NCBI RefSeq assembly: GCF_034675845.1
Contig: NZ_JAUCCU010000001.1
Coordinates: forward strand, 744,001 to 808,000
Origin: Castellaniella sp.
Lineage (GTDB): Bacteria; Pseudomonadota; Gammaproteobacteria; Burkholderiales; Burkholderiaceae_B
Direction of reading: 5' to 3'
Length of the DNA: 64,000 nucleotides
Numbering within the stretch: the stretch's first letter is position 1; the number at the start of each line of letters is the position of its first letter. A program made the translations under genes and the position numbers. The notes beneath the pieces were generated by a model, which did not search any database, was not told where the DNA came from, and saw only the letters and a program-made list of their open reading frames with translations. Positions 7,741 through 17,699 of this stretch are shown in pieces.

Positions 7741-8880
7741 ATGGGAACCATTTTGCCTTTGATCACCGGCACGATCTGGCTGTATATCGTCTGGCGCTTC
7801 GTCTGGCCGCTGCCTATTGGCATTGCCGGTCGGGCAGGGTTGGCACTGGTACTGTTGCTGGCGGCCCAGTACCACAAGATCATCACACTTTTTTTCGGCA
7901 CCCTGGCCTCGCCCGAACTTCCCCAGTGGGTGCTGATCATCCTGGCCTGGGCCTTTGGCGTGGTGCTGTTGCTGGCCTTGCTGCTGCTGTTGCGCGACAT
8001 CGTCGGCCTGCTGGCATGGCTGCCTGCCCGCTCTGTGGGACGGGCCATTCTAAAGGGGCGTAATCTGGGGATAGGGATTGGCGGGCTGGCCGTGGTGTTG
8101 TCGGCAATTGGCGTCTGGCAGGCAATCAAGACCCCAGACATCAAGACCATTGCCGTCCAGATCCCCGGCCTATCGACGGAATTCGATGGCTACCGCATCG
8201 TGCAGCTCACCGACACCCACGCCAGCCGTCTGCTGCCGGAATCCTGGCAGGCAGCCGTCGTCGCCCGCACCAATCAGCTGGACCCCGATCTGATCGTCAT
8301 CACAGGCGACCTGGCCGATGGCACGCCAGAAGAACGGGCCGCCGACGTGCTGCCGCTATCCCGGCTGCGTGCCCGCGACGGCGTGCTGGCGATCCCTGGA
8401 AATCACGAATACTACTCTGACTATATCCGCTGGATGCCGGCCTATCGAGCGCTGGGCCTGACCATGCTGGAAAACAGCCACGTCCTGATTCCGCGCGGCA
8501 ATGCCACACTGGCCGTGGCCGGCGTCACCGACCGTCAGGCCACCGCCTTCGGTCTGCCTGGACCAGACCTGCAGGCGGCGCTGCAAGGCATTCCCCCCAA
8601 CACCCCCACCATCCTGCTAGAACACCGTCCCAGCGATGCCCCGAAGAACGCCGACAGCGGCGCGATTGCCCTGCAACTGTCAGGCCATACCCACGGCGGC
8701 CAGATCCTGGGCCCCCATCTGCTGACGAAAATGGCCAATAATGGCTTTGTGTCCGGCTTTTACCGGCTCGGCCCCATGACGCTATACGTCAGCAACGGCA
8801 CCGGCCTATGGAACGGCCTGGCCATCCGCCTGGGCCGCCCTTCGGAAATCACCCAGATCATCTTGCGGCCTGGTAAATAA
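7741..8880 (+). CDS. Membrane-anchored calcineurin-type metallophosphoesterase (YaeI-like)
   Basis: The product has about 379 residues. The first 135 contain four hydrophobic segments. The rest is a metallophosphoesterase with the canonical motifs: TDTH (D and H ligands, near residue 158), ITGDLADG, PGNHEYY, and SGHTHGGQ. Homologues hydrolyse phosphodiesters or lipid pyrophosphates such as UDP-diacylglucosamine; the substrate here is unknown. The ATG at 7741 has AGGA seven bases upstream; an in-frame ATG at 7705 has none. It is followed after 12 bases by the aldo/keto reductase, so the two are probably co-transcribed. Confidence 0.87.
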   Translation: MGTILPLITGTIWLYIVWRFVWPLPIGIAGRAGLALVLLLAAQYHKIITLFFGTLASPELPQWVLIILAWAFGVVLLLALLLLLRDIVGLLAWLPARSVGRAILKGRNLGIGIGGLAVVLSAIGVWQAIKTPDIKTIAVQIPGLSTEFDGYRIVQLTDTHASRLLPESWQAAVVARTNQLDPDLIVITGDLADGTPEERAADVLPLSRLRARDGVLAIPGNHEYYSDYIRWMPAYRALGLTMLENSHVLIPRGNATLAVAGVTDRQATAFGLPGPDLQAALQGIPPNTPTILLEHRPSDAPKNADSGAIALQLSGHTHGGQILGPHLLTKMANNGFVSGFYRLGPMTLYVSNGTGLWNGLAIRLGRPSEITQIILRPGK

Positions 8881-8892
8881 AGAGCAAATCTC

Positions 8893-9738
8893 ATGAAAAC
8901 ACGACTATTTGGCACGACAGGCCAATCCGTTTCCGTTCTGGGACAAGGCAGCTGGTATATCGACGACGCCGATCACCATCAGGCCATCAAGGCCTTCCAG
9001 GCAGGGCTGGATGCGGGCATGTCACACATAGACACCGCCGAGATGTACGGATCGGGCGCTGCTGAATCCGTGGTGGGGGATGCCATTCGCAGCCGCCGCG
9101 ACGAAGTCTTTCTGGTCTCCAAGGTCCTGCCCTCCAATGCATCCTACCGAGGCACCATCGCGGCCTGCGAGCGCTCTTTAAAAGCCCTGGATACCGATCA
9201 TCTGGACAGCTATCTGCTGCACTGGCGCGGCTCGGTGCCGCTGGAAGAAACCTTCCGGGCCTTCGAGGCCCTGCAGGCCGATGGCAAGATCCTGTCTTAT
9301 GGGGTCAGTAATTTCGACGTGGACGATCTGCAGGAAGCCTGGGACATCCTGGGCCCCGGAAAAATCGCCTGCAATCAGGTGCTGTATCACCTGCAGGAAC
9401 GCGCCATCGAACACGCCGTCATTCCCTGGTGCCAGGCGCATCAGGTCGCCGTGGTCGCCTACAGCCCATTCGGGCATGATGATTTCCCCAACGACAGCGA
9501 TGCCGGCGGCCAGATCCTGCAGTCCATCGCCCTGGCCCACCAGGCCACGCCACGCCAGATCGCCCTGGCCTTCCTGACCCGCGAAGACGGCCTGTTTACC
9601 ATCCCGAAATCATCGTCGGTGGCCCACACCCAGGCCAACGCGGCAGCGGCAGGTATCACCCTGAGCCCGACTGATATTCAGCGCCTGGATCAGGCCTTTC
9701 CCAAAGGGCCGCAGCCGTCTTACCTGCCGATGATCTAA
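8893..9738 (+). CDS. Aldo/keto reductase
   Basis: A 281-residue single-domain (beta/alpha)8 reductase using NADPH. The catalytic tetrad is visible: Asp and Tyr in DTAEMYG, Lys in LVSKVLP, His in YLLHWRG. The cofactor-binding C-terminal motif [13 protein letters not shown] is also present. Overall it resembles the small YeaE-type reductases that reduce methylglyoxal and other aldehydes, but the physiological substrate cannot be told. Its stop overlaps the convergent chemoreceptor gene by 4 bases. Confidence 0.88.
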   Translation: MKTRLFGTTGQSVSVLGQGSWYIDDADHHQAIKAFQAGLDAGMSHIDTAEMYGSGAAESVVGDAIRSRRDEVFLVSKVLPSNASYRGTIAACERSLKALDTDHLDSYLLHWRGSVPLEETFRAFEALQADGKILSYGVSNFDVDDLQEAWDILGPGKIACNQVLYHLQERAIEHAVIPWCQAHQVAVVAYSPFGHDDFPNDSDAGGQILQSIALAHQATPRQIALAFLTREDGLFTIPKSSSVAHTQANAAAAGITLSPTDIQRLDQAFPKGPQPSYLPMI

Positions 9739-11591
9739 GCTCGTGGCAATAACGCCACTGGCCGGGAGACGGGGCTGACGTTCTGCTCAGCCCCGTGCTC
9801 GTCCAGGCGGAAGGTTCCCACCAACTGGGCCAGGGTATTGGCCTGATCCTGCAGGCTGGCAGCAGCAGCAGCGGACTGCTCGACCAGACTGGCGTTCTGG
9901 TGGGTAACATCATCCATCTGGGCCACGGCGGTATTGATCTGCTCGATGCCGGTGGTCTGCTCGCGGTTTGCAGCGCTGATCTCGCCCATGATGTCAGTGA
10001 CGCGGCGAATGCCCTCCAGGATTTCCCGGGTGGCCTGACTGGCGCTGGCGGCCTGCTGATTGCCTTTGGCCGTGGCCTGCACCGAGGTCTCGATGAGACC
10101 GCGGATTTCCTTGGCAGATGAGGCGCTGCGCTGGGCCAGCGCCCGGACTTCGGCGGCCACGACCGCAAAACCTCGCCCCTGCTCGCCCGCTCGGGCGGCT
10201 TCGACCGCGGCATTCAGCGCCAAAATGTTGGTTTGGAAGGCAATGCTGTCGATCACCCCGATGATTTCGGCCACCTGCTGGGATTTGGCATTGATCTCAC
10301 TCATGGTAGAAACCAGCTCATCGACCGTATGGTTGCCTGCCGTGGTCGTGCTGGCCGCTGCCGCCGACAGTGTATTGGCCTGCTGCACATGATCGGCATT
10401 CTGCCGTACCGTGGCGGTAATTTCCTCCATGGTGGCTGCGGTCTCTGCCAGCGAGCTGGCCTGTTGTTCAGTGCGCGACGACAAATCGTGGCTGCCGCTG
10501 GCGATTTCAGTAGCGGCAGTCTGGACAGACTGGGATGCCGCCCGGATGCGCAGAAACACGTCAGAGATTTTATTGGCAAATAAATTGAAAGCGCTGGCGA
10601 TCTGAGTCAGTTCATCCTTGCCGGATTCGCCCAAGCGGCGGGTCAGGTCGCCATCCCCCGAGGCAATATCCTGCAAGGCATCGCGCACCAGCACCAGCCG
10701 TCCCAACTGCTGGCGCACGAAACCAGCCATGACCAGCCCCGCGACCAGCACGCATACCAACGCAATCACGACAGCCAGCCACAGCAGACGGTCAAGCGCA
10801 GCCGTGGCTTCGGCCCGATCCACGCCAATTCCCAATATCCAAGGCGTGCCCGCCACATTCACCGCATACAGCATCTGGGCCGCACCCCCAATTTCCACGA
10901 CCAAGTGACCGCCTTGATTTGCGACGGCAGAAACGGCCTGGACGCTAAGATCGGGCGCTAGATCGGTGATCGGCTTCAAGGTCAGATCCGCATCTGGATG
11001 CGCCAGGATATTCCCGGTATCCGCATCCATCAAAAAAGCAAAACTGCTTTTATAAGGACGGATTGCCGCAATTTTTCCGATGATGGATTTCATGGTCATG
11101 TCCGTCCCGATCACGGCAGTGGTTTTCCCACCCTCGATGACAGGCTGGACAAAACTGATGGTCAACACCCCTGTAGCACTATCTGGATAAACAGGCGTGA
11201 TGACTGGCTTGCCCGCAGCCTCGGCCTGCTTATACCAGCTGCGCTGCGTGCCATCGTAGCCAGCGGCAACGGGGCGGGTAAAACCATAGGTCTTATCCGA
11301 ACGCACGAAAAACGCCAGATCGACCCCCGTGTCTTGTATGACTTTCAAGTAGGAAACCGGGTCCTCTTTATTCAAGGCAAGTTTGATCGAGCTGGTGATC
11401 TGCTGCTTGTCATCCACCCACTGGGTGAGTTCTCCGGCATAGCTTTTAGCGAGACGATCAATGCTGGTATCCAGTGATTCCAGCACGATAGAACGCATCA
11501 CCAAAAATACCGCTGCTGTCAAAATGATCAGCGATAGCGAAACAATCAGAACACTCACGCCTGTCAATCGGGCACGCAAGCTATTGAACAT
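9735..11591 (-). CDS. Methyl-accepting chemotaxis protein with a Cache sensor
   Basis: A 618-residue chemoreceptor. It has a first membrane helix at about residues 10-32, a periplasmic double-Cache-like sensor at about 35-275 ([38 protein letters not shown]), and a second membrane helix at about 278-298. A HAMP domain follows, then the cytoplasmic signalling hairpin, whose tip is [20 protein letters not shown]. There is no CheR-binding pentapeptide at the C-terminus, so adaptation would rely on other receptors. The Cache type suggests an organic acid or amino acid ligand. It fits with the motility genes further along, though no che genes are in the window. Confidence 0.92.
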   Translation of the reverse strand: MFNSLRARLTGVSVLIVSLSLIILTAAVFLVMRSIVLESLDTSIDRLAKSYAGELTQWVDDKQQITSSIKLALNKEDPVSYLKVIQDTGVDLAFFVRSDKTYGFTRPVAAGYDGTQRSWYKQAEAAGKPVITPVYPDSATGVLTISFVQPVIEGGKTTAVIGTDMTMKSIIGKIAAIRPYKSSFAFLMDADTGNILAHPDADLTLKPITDLAPDLSVQAVSAVANQGGHLVVEIGGAAQMLYAVNVAGTPWILGIGVDRAEATAALDRLLWLAVVIALVCVLVAGLVMAGFVRQQLGRLVLVRDALQDIASGDGDLTRRLGESGKDELTQIASAFNLFANKISDVFLRIRAASQSVQTAATEIASGSHDLSSRTEQQASSLAETAATMEEITATVRQNADHVQQANTLSAAAASTTTAGNHTVDELVSTMSEINAKSQQVAEIIGVIDSIAFQTNILALNAAVEAARAGEQGRGFAVVAAEVRALAQRSASSAKEIRGLIETSVQATAKGNQQAASASQATREILEGIRRVTDIMGEISAANREQTTGIEQINTAVAQMDDVTHQNASLVEQSAAAAASLQDQANTLAQLVGTFRLDEHGAEQNVSPVSRPVALLPRA

Positions 11592-11682
11592 GGGCTGTCT
11601 CCGGTCACTTTTATTAAAATCCGGAAACCATTCTACCGACGAATGTGGTCAATCCAAATCTATTGTTAGCGATTTGAAGACA

Positions 11683-13152
11683 TTACAACGGTAAACCGAC
11701 CATGGCCTGGGCCACTGCGGCAGTCAGGCGTTTCGCATAGGGCACATGCAAAAACTCATTGGGCCCATGGGCGTTGGACTTAGGGCCCAAAACCCCGCAC
11801 ACCATAAACTGCGACTGCGGGAAGCCTTGCAGCAGCAAATTCATCAGCGGAATCGTGCCGCCCTGGCCGATATAGCCACACGGCGCATCGAAGTATTGTT
11901 GTGACGCGGCATCCAATGCCTGGGTCAACCAGGGGGCGGACTGTGGCGCGTCCCAGCCGCTGGCCACCCCCGGGTCAGGCTGAAACAACACCCGAGCCTG
12001 GTAGGGCGCATCCTGCTCCAGCAGGGTTTTCAGTTCCTGGGCGGCCAAGACGGCATCGACCAGCGGCGGCAGGCGCAACGAGAGCTTGAAGGCTGAACGC
12101 GGACGCAGCACATTACCGGCGCTGGCCAAGGGCGGCAGGCCCTCGGCCCCGGTCACGGACAGGGCCGGACGCCAGGTACGATTCAGCATGGCCTGCTGCG
12201 GGTCGCGCGTCATGGGCAGCACAAAACCGTGATCTGCCCCGCACGCCCAGGGAAAGCGTTGCCATACCTCGTCGCCCAGGATACGGGCGGCCTCGTGGGC
12301 CTGATCCTGACGCTTTAGAGGTATATCGCAATAAAAAGACGCCGGCAGTACCCGGCCCGTGCCGCTGTCTTCCAGGCGATCCAACAAATGACGCAAGATC
12401 CGAAAACTGGACGGCACAATCCCGCTGGAATCCCCGGAATGTACGCCTTCGTCCAGCACCTGAACTTCCAGTGTGCCGGTCACCAGCCCACGCAGCGAAT
12501 TGGTCATCCAGAGCTGGTCGTAATTACCTGCCCCCGAATCCAGACACACCACCAGGGCCACCTGCCCCAGACGGTCGCGCAACGCATCAATATAGGGCAG
12601 CAAATCGTAGCTGCCGGATTCCTCGCAAGTCTCGATCAAACCCACGCAACGCGGGCGCGGCACGCCCTGGCGATCCAGGGCCTCGATGGCGGTCAGGGAC
12701 GCATACGCTGCATAACCATCGTCCGCCCCGCCGCGACCATAGAGCTTGCCGTCCTGCATCACAGGCTGCCACGGCCCCAAACCCGCCCGCCAGCCCGAGA
12801 ACTCTGGCTGCTTATCCAGGTGGCCATACATCAGCACGGCCTGACCATCATCCTGACGCGTCGCAGGGGCCTCGAAAAACAGCACCGGCGTGCGGCCCGG
12901 CAAGCGCAGGATCTCGACTTTCAGGCCCCTGACCGGGCGGCTTTCCAACCACTGGGCGGCATCCCGCACCACCTGATCAATATAGCCATTGCGCACCCAA
13001 TCCGGATCAAACGCCGGGCTTTTGGCGGGAATCGCAATATAGCGTTCAAGCGCGGGAATGATTTCACGATCCCATTGCTCATTGATAAAGGCCTGCAATG
13101 GCTGAGGGTCCAGCCCAACAGGCGCAATAGCATTGATGTGTGGCGTATCCAT
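11683..13152 (-). CDS. M20-family metallopeptidase (dipeptidase-like)
   Basis: A 489-residue zinc peptidase of the M20 family. Metal ligands and catalytic residues appear in order: GHLDKQP (His, and Asp of the catalytic dyad), GRGGADDGYA, IETCEESGS (catalytic Glu pair), VVCLDSGAG and, near the end, SNAHGPNEF. A dimerisation (lid) domain is inserted in the middle. Similar proteins are annotated as carnosinase-like dipeptidases or succinyl-diaminopimelate desuccinylase relatives; the exact substrate is not evident. No signal peptide is seen. It is divergent from the small heme protein gene at 13295. Confidence 0.87.
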   Translation of the reverse strand: MDTPHINAIAPVGLDPQPLQAFINEQWDREIIPALERYIAIPAKSPAFDPDWVRNGYIDQVVRDAAQWLESRPVRGLKVEILRLPGRTPVLFFEAPATRQDDGQAVLMYGHLDKQPEFSGWRAGLGPWQPVMQDGKLYGRGGADDGYAAYASLTAIEALDRQGVPRPRCVGLIETCEESGSYDLLPYIDALRDRLGQVALVVCLDSGAGNYDQLWMTNSLRGLVTGTLEVQVLDEGVHSGDSSGIVPSSFRILRHLLDRLEDSGTGRVLPASFYCDIPLKRQDQAHEAARILGDEVWQRFPWACGADHGFVLPMTRDPQQAMLNRTWRPALSVTGAEGLPPLASAGNVLRPRSAFKLSLRLPPLVDAVLAAQELKTLLEQDAPYQARVLFQPDPGVASGWDAPQSAPWLTQALDAASQQYFDAPCGYIGQGGTIPLMNLLLQGFPQSQFMVCGVLGPKSNAHGPNEFLHVPYAKRLTAAVAQAMVGLPL

Positions 13153-13294
13153 GATGGAATCCTCTGGGCTGGCAAATAGCGCAAAGCTTCATTCTACGCC
13201 GACCCAATATCCCCATGACGCCATCGGTCAGCGCGCAAATCCGCTCATTTCATGCCATGCTTACACCACACCAATCCACCGGAGAAAACACACC

Positions 13295-13522
13295 ATGTCC
13301 GATACCTGGCTGACTACCCTGATCACCGCCACCCCCCAAGAAGGCTATGAGCTGGCCATCAAACTCTCCCGCATGGGGGTCAAATACACCCAGCCCTCCG
13401 CTGAAGTGCGCGATAAACTGCGCCCTGTATACGGCGAGGACGCCAACGCCCTGATTGCTTCATCCCAGGTCGTGGCCACAAACTTCCAGACCATCGCCGC
13501 CGCCAACAACTACTGGAAATAA
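13295..13522 (+). CDS. Hexameric tyrosine-coordinated heme protein (HTHP)
   Basis: A 75-residue protein that matches the HTHP family nearly end to end. It has the family-typical start MSDTWLTTLITATPQEGY, the heme-ligand region KLRPVYGEDANAL with the conserved Tyr (residue 46), and the C-terminus VVATNFQTIAAANNYWK. Family members assemble into hexamers with one heme b per subunit and show peroxidase and catalase activity. The start at 13295 follows GGAG by 10 bases. It is a stand-alone small gene; the next gene begins 40 bases later in the same direction. Confidence 0.93.
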   Translation: MSDTWLTTLITATPQEGYELAIKLSRMGVKYTQPSAEVRDKLRPVYGEDANALIASSQVVATNFQTIAAANNYWK

Positions 13523-13562
13523 TCATGATGCGCTCCTGTACAGTCCGGGCCGCCCTGCGCTA

Positions 13563-14165
13563 ATGGACGACCTGGTCCACGCTGCCATGGCCCGCTGGCC
13601 GGATGTGCCGGCGGCCTATGGCTGGCTGTCTCTTTCGCGGCGCGGCCAATGGCGGCTGCACCCGCACGGCGGCGGCTGGGGGACCGACACCCCTGAACCC
13701 GGCGAATCCATCACCAGCCCACAGATCCTGGGCTTTATCGGCCGTAACTACCAGACAGACGACAGCGGCTGCTGGTTTTTTCAGAATGGCCCCCAGCGGG
13801 TATATGTCCGCCTGGACGGTGCCCCCTGGATATTGCACACCCAGCCTGGCCCGGATACCCAATTACAGTTGGGCACCCACACAGGCCAGGCCTACGGCCC
13901 CCCCAGCCACTGGTGGCTGACCCATAGCGGTCTGCTGTATGCCCAGTCGGCCCAGGGTGCAGGGTTGGTACAGGACCACGACCTGGCCCAATTGCTTGAC
14001 CACCTGCGCCTGGCCGATGGCCGCACCCTGGGGGATAGCCTGGATGGCCTCAGCGCAGACCAACACACGATGATCAGCCTGGCCGGACACGACGCCCCCC
14101 TGGGCTGGCTGGACGACAATGCGGTCGCCGACATGCTGGGATTCGTCCGATTCCCCGTTTTTTAG
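13563..14165 (+). CDS. Conserved betaproteobacterial protein (DUF2946-type annotation, from memory)
   Basis: 200 residues. The N-terminal half has the pattern seen in small Burkholderiales proteins often labelled DUF2946: MDDLVHAAMARWPDVPAAYGW, RGQWRLHP, ILGFIGRNY, WFFQNGPQRVYVRLD. The C-terminal half is less conserved and acidic. It has no membrane segment and no catalytic motif that I can recognise. The ATG at 13563 matches the family start; the frame is open further upstream but overlaps HTHP. It lies at the head of the run that includes Nudix, aat, bpt and pyrD. The function is unknown and the family name is a recollection, not a search result. Confidence 0.7.
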   Translation: MDDLVHAAMARWPDVPAAYGWLSLSRRGQWRLHPHGGGWGTDTPEPGESITSPQILGFIGRNYQTDDSGCWFFQNGPQRVYVRLDGAPWILHTQPGPDTQLQLGTHTGQAYGPPSHWWLTHSGLLYAQSAQGAGLVQDHDLAQLLDHLRLADGRTLGDSLDGLSADQHTMISLAGHDAPLGWLDDNAVADMLGFVRFPVF

Positions 14166-14201
14166 GATGCCTTTCGCGTGGCCGTACCTTAAAATCAGCA
14201 T

Positions 14202-14789
14202 ATGAACCAGCCTGCCCCCGATTTCTACCACCCCGCCCCCCGCACCCAGCAGTTCTGCTCGCAGTGCGGCCACCCCCTGACACGCGACACACCGCCAGAC
14301 GACAATCGTCTGCGCGATCTATGCACCCACTGCGGTGCAGTGCACTATCAGAATCCGCGCAATGTCGTGGGGGTGCTCCCGATTCTGGGCGATCAGGTCT
14401 TGCTGTGTCGCCGCGCCATCCAGCCGCGCCATGGCAAGTGGACACTGCCAGCGGGATTCATGGAACTGGGCGAGACCACCGAGGAAGGCGCAATCCGCGA
14501 AAACCAAGAAGAATCCGGGGCTCAGATCCAGGTGCAATCCCTCTTTACCGTGATTGACGTGCCGTCGGTCAACCAGGTCCACCTCTATTATCTGGCGCAG
14601 GCGCTGTCGCCCGATCTGGCCCCCGGCATCGAAACCCTGGAAGCCAAGTTCTTCGATCTGGATCGCATCCCCTGGGACGAACTCGCCTTTCGCACCGTCA
14701 GCACCACCCTGCAACACTATCTGCAGGATCGCGAACACGGGATTTTCGCTACGCACCATTATGCGATCGATATCCGGTTTCCCGACTGA
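14202..14789 (+). CDS. Nudix hydrolase with N-terminal zinc ribbon
   Basis: 195 residues. Two CxxC pairs near residues 24-46 (CSQCGHP and CTHCGAV) form a zinc ribbon. The Nudix box is complete at about residues 85-107: GFMELGE, then REN and QEESGA, matching G-x5-E-x7-RE-U-x-E-E-x-G-U. This arrangement is that of NudC-like/ADP-ribose pyrophosphatase-like hydrolases annotated beside aat in other Burkholderiales; the substrate is not determined. The stop is 6 bases before aat, so they are likely co-transcribed. Confidence 0.88.
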   Translation: MNQPAPDFYHPAPRTQQFCSQCGHPLTRDTPPDDNRLRDLCTHCGAVHYQNPRNVVGVLPILGDQVLLCRRAIQPRHGKWTLPAGFMELGETTEEGAIRENQEESGAQIQVQSLFTVIDVPSVNQVHLYYLAQALSPDLAPGIETLEAKFFDLDRIPWDELAFRTVSTTLQHYLQDREHGIFATHHYAIDIRFPD

Positions 14790-14795
14790 TGCCGC

Positions 14796-15647
14796 ATGCC
14801 TTCCGATCATCCTGCCCTGACGATCCCCTGGCTCAATCCTGATACCGCGCTCCCTGATGCCAGCCAGGCCCTACCGAACGGCCTGCTGGCGGCCGGGCTG
14901 GACCTATCCCCCGCCCGCCTGCTGGAAGCCTATGGCAAGGGTGCCTTTCCCTGGTACAGCCCCGGTGAACCCGTGCTGTGGTGGAGTCCGGACCCGCGCA
15001 TGATTCTGCAATGCGATGATTTCCACCTGAGCCGGTCACTCGCAAAGCGCATCCGGCAATTTGACCGCAGCAGCCTCTCCCCTGATTTCCCAGGGCCAGG
15101 CAGTGGCCTACGCCACCCACCCGACACACAATGCGTCACGCTGAATCTGGCCTTTTCCGAGGTACTTGCGCACTGCGCCACCCGAGGTTCCCCCCGACTC
15201 AGCCTGGGGGCGGCCCGATCCGGTCTGCCCTGGATGGCCCCTGGCCGGGCAGAGGGACGGGATGCAACCTGGATCACCAGCGACATCGTGGATGCCTACA
15301 CCGCCTGGCACACCCAGGGCTACGTACACAGCGTGGAAACCTGGGTTGATGGACGCCTGGCAGGCGGTCTGTACGGTGTCAGCCTGGGGCAATGTTTTTT
15401 TGGCGAATCCATGTTCAGCCTGGCCGCCGACGCCAGCAAAATCGCCCTGGCTTATCTGGTCCGCTACCTGCAGGCTCAGGGCGTTCCCTGGATAGACTGC
15501 CAACAAGAAACCCCGCACCTGGCCAGCTTGGGGGCCAGGCCGATTGCCCGCCCTCAGTTCCTGGCCCTGCTGGCCGCCGGACGCCATGCACCCGCCCCTG
15601 CCTGGGGGCGCGGGCGCTTGACCGCCAGCGGACTGGTGTCACAATGA
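14796..15647 (+). CDS. aat: Leucyl/phenylalanyl-tRNA--protein transferase
   Basis: 283 residues. Aat attaches Leu or Phe from aminoacyl-tRNA to proteins with N-terminal Arg or Lys, marking them for ClpAP degradation. The family-specific stretch GLLAAGLDLSPARLLEAYGKG is followed by FPWYSPGEPVLWWSPDPRM. YVHSVETWVDGRLAGGLYGVSLG, FFGESMFS, DASKIAL and the C-terminal IDCQQETPHLASLGA are also as expected. It is followed after 13 bases by bpt, the other bacterial N-end-rule transferase. Confidence 0.95.
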   Translation: MPSDHPALTIPWLNPDTALPDASQALPNGLLAAGLDLSPARLLEAYGKGAFPWYSPGEPVLWWSPDPRMILQCDDFHLSRSLAKRIRQFDRSSLSPDFPGPGSGLRHPPDTQCVTLNLAFSEVLAHCATRGSPRLSLGAARSGLPWMAPGRAEGRDATWITSDIVDAYTAWHTQGYVHSVETWVDGRLAGGLYGVSLGQCFFGESMFSLAADASKIALAYLVRYLQAQGVPWIDCQQETPHLASLGARPIARPQFLALLAAGRHAPAPAWGRGRLTASGLVSQ

Positions 15648-15660
15648 TATCTAGTCATCC

Positions 15661-16419
15661 TTGGCCACGGTCATGAGCAAGCCCAGCGAATCCATTTTCC
15701 ACCGCCTGCAGTTCTATACCACTGCCTCCTACCCCTGCAGCTACCTGCCTGGGCGGCTGGCGCGGTCCCAGGTCGCCACCCCGGCCCATCTGGTGGACGA
15801 CGCCGCCTATTCCCGCCTGATCGAACAGGGCTTCCGGCGCAGCGGCCTATTCACCTACCGACCAGCCTGCGGTGCTTGTCAGGCCTGCATCCCCCTGCGG
15901 GTCGATACGCTGCATTTCCAACAGGATCGTACCCAGCGCAAGCTCTGGCGGCGCATGCAAGCCACCCTGGATGTCACCCTCAGCCCCCTGCACTGGGACG
16001 CCCAGCATTTTCAGCTATACCTGCGCTACCAGCAAAAACGCCACCCTGGAGCAGGTATGGATCAGGACGACCAGGCCCAATACACGCAGTTCCTGCTGAC
16101 CAGCCGGGTTCACACCGAAATGGCTGAATTTCGAGACCAGGGCGGCGTTCTACGCATGGTGGCCATCATGGATCGCATCGACCACGGGATCTCGGCGGTG
16201 TATACGTTTTACGACCCCGACTGGCACGGCAGCCTGGGAACCTACGGGATTTTATGGCAGCTGGATTATTGCCAGCGCCTGGGCCTGCCCTGGCTGTATC
16301 TGGGATACTGGATCGCCGAAAGCCGTAAAATGGCCTATAAATCACGCTTCCAGCCCCACCAGATCCTGCAAAATGGCACCTGGGTGGATTCGGAAACCCG
16401 ACAGGATTCCTCCGACTGA
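15661..16419 (+). CDS. bpt: Aspartate/glutamate leucyltransferase (arginyltransferase family)
   Basis: 252 residues of the Bpt family, which transfers Leu to proteins with N-terminal Asp or Glu. The N-terminal domain has the Cys-rich segment [15 protein letters not shown]. The C-terminal domain has [18 protein letters not shown] and [13 protein letters not shown], which are hallmark motifs. An alternative ATG at 15673 (MSKPSE) is equally plausible; neither has a strong Shine-Dalgarno. With aat upstream and pyrD 8 bases downstream it sits in a common Burkholderiales gene order. Confidence 0.94.
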   Translation: MATVMSKPSESIFHRLQFYTTASYPCSYLPGRLARSQVATPAHLVDDAAYSRLIEQGFRRSGLFTYRPACGACQACIPLRVDTLHFQQDRTQRKLWRRMQATLDVTLSPLHWDAQHFQLYLRYQQKRHPGAGMDQDDQAQYTQFLLTSRVHTEMAEFRDQGGVLRMVAIMDRIDHGISAVYTFYDPDWHGSLGTYGILWQLDYCQRLGLPWLYLGYWIAESRKMAYKSRFQPHQILQNGTWVDSETRQDSSD

Positions 16420-16427
16420 AAAGGCCT

Positions 16428-17471
16428 ATGTCTCTGCTATTCAAAGCCTACCCACTGGCCAAACGCGCCCTGTTTTCCATGGACGCCGAGCAGGCGCACG
16501 AATGGACGCTAAAAACCCTGCAGCACAGCCACAACTGCGCAACCACCCGGTTCCTGACCGCCAGCCACCAGCCGACCTTGCCGCGCACCCTGATGGGCTT
16601 GCCGCTGCGCAACCCCGTGGGGCTGGCGGCCGGGCTGGACAAAAACGGCGCCTATATCGACGCCCTGGCTGCTCTGGGATTTGGCTTCATCGAAGTCGGC
16701 ACCGTCACCCCCCGCGCCCAGCCTGGCAACCCAAAGCCCCGCATGTTCCGCCTGCCACGGGCCCGCTGCCTGATCAACCGCATGGGCTTCAATAACGATG
16801 GCCTGGATGCCTTTATCGCCAATGTGCAGCGCAGCCAATGGCGGCGTCAGGGCGGCATCCTGGGCCTGAATATCGGCAAGAACGCGGCCACCCCCATCGA
16901 ACACGCCGTAGACGACTACCTGCGCTGTCTGGATGGCGTCTATCCCCATGCCGACTACATCACGGTCAATATATCCTCGCCCAACACCCAAAACCTGCGC
17001 AGCCTGCAAAGCCACGACGCCCTGGACGCCCTGCTGGCGTCTTTGCAGACCCGGCGCCTGGCCCTGGCAGATCAACACGGCAAACGCATCCCCCTGGCAG
17101 TCAAAATCGCCCCTGACCTCAGTCCGGAGGAAATTGACGCGGTGGCGGAATTGATCCCGCGCCACGGAATCGATGGGATTATCGCCACCAACACGACCTT
17201 ATCGCGCGATGCGGTGCGCGGTCTGCCGCACGATGACGAGGCCGGTGGCCTGTCCGGCCCTCCGGTGCATGCGCTGTCGCTGGCGGTGATTCGGCGTTTG
17301 CGCCAGCAGCTTGGCCCGGACACCGCCATCATTGGCGTGGGCGGGATTGAATCCGGCCAACAGGCGCTGGAAAAAATCCAGGCAGGCGCGGATGCGGTGC
17401 AGGTGTATACCGGGCTGATCTATCAGGGTCCGGGGCTGATCCGGGAATGTGTACAGGCACTGGACGGGTAG
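16428..17471 (+). CDS. pyrD: Dihydroorotate dehydrogenase (quinone), class 2
   Basis: 347 residues. It oxidises dihydroorotate to orotate in pyrimidine synthesis and gives electrons to quinone. The N-terminal helical extension ([21 protein letters not shown]) is the membrane-binding region of class 2 enzymes. FMN-site motifs are [25 protein letters not shown] and [13 protein letters not shown], where the Ser is the class 2 catalytic base. IGVGGIESG and [14 protein letters not shown] complete the FMN site. It is the last gene of the Nudix-aat-bpt-pyrD run. Confidence 0.96.
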   Translation: MSLLFKAYPLAKRALFSMDAEQAHEWTLKTLQHSHNCATTRFLTASHQPTLPRTLMGLPLRNPVGLAAGLDKNGAYIDALAALGFGFIEVGTVTPRAQPGNPKPRMFRLPRARCLINRMGFNNDGLDAFIANVQRSQWRRQGGILGLNIGKNAATPIEHAVDDYLRCLDGVYPHADYITVNISSPNTQNLRSLQSHDALDALLASLQTRRLALADQHGKRIPLAVKIAPDLSPEEIDAVAELIPRHGIDGIIATNTTLSRDAVRGLPHDDEAGGLSGPPVHALSLAVIRRLRQQLGPDTAIIGVGGIESGQQALEKIQAGADAVQVYTGLIYQGPGLIRECVQALDG

Positions 17472-17699
17472 CCTTTCTTTTCGTTTTGCGGGATGCTGTT
17501 TGGGTTCTTCAGAGGAATCTCATCGCTGTGCGGGGGAGCTTAGAAAACCGAACGCATGTCGGTGGACAAAGAAACACCCAGGGATAGGCATCTGAAAGAT
17601 AGCCGAGTGAAAATCAGCTATGACATTCCTGCCCCGACACCACCCCTGACTCCTGCGCTTCCTTGAATAATGAGGCATCCCCGCCCCAGGATGCCCGTC

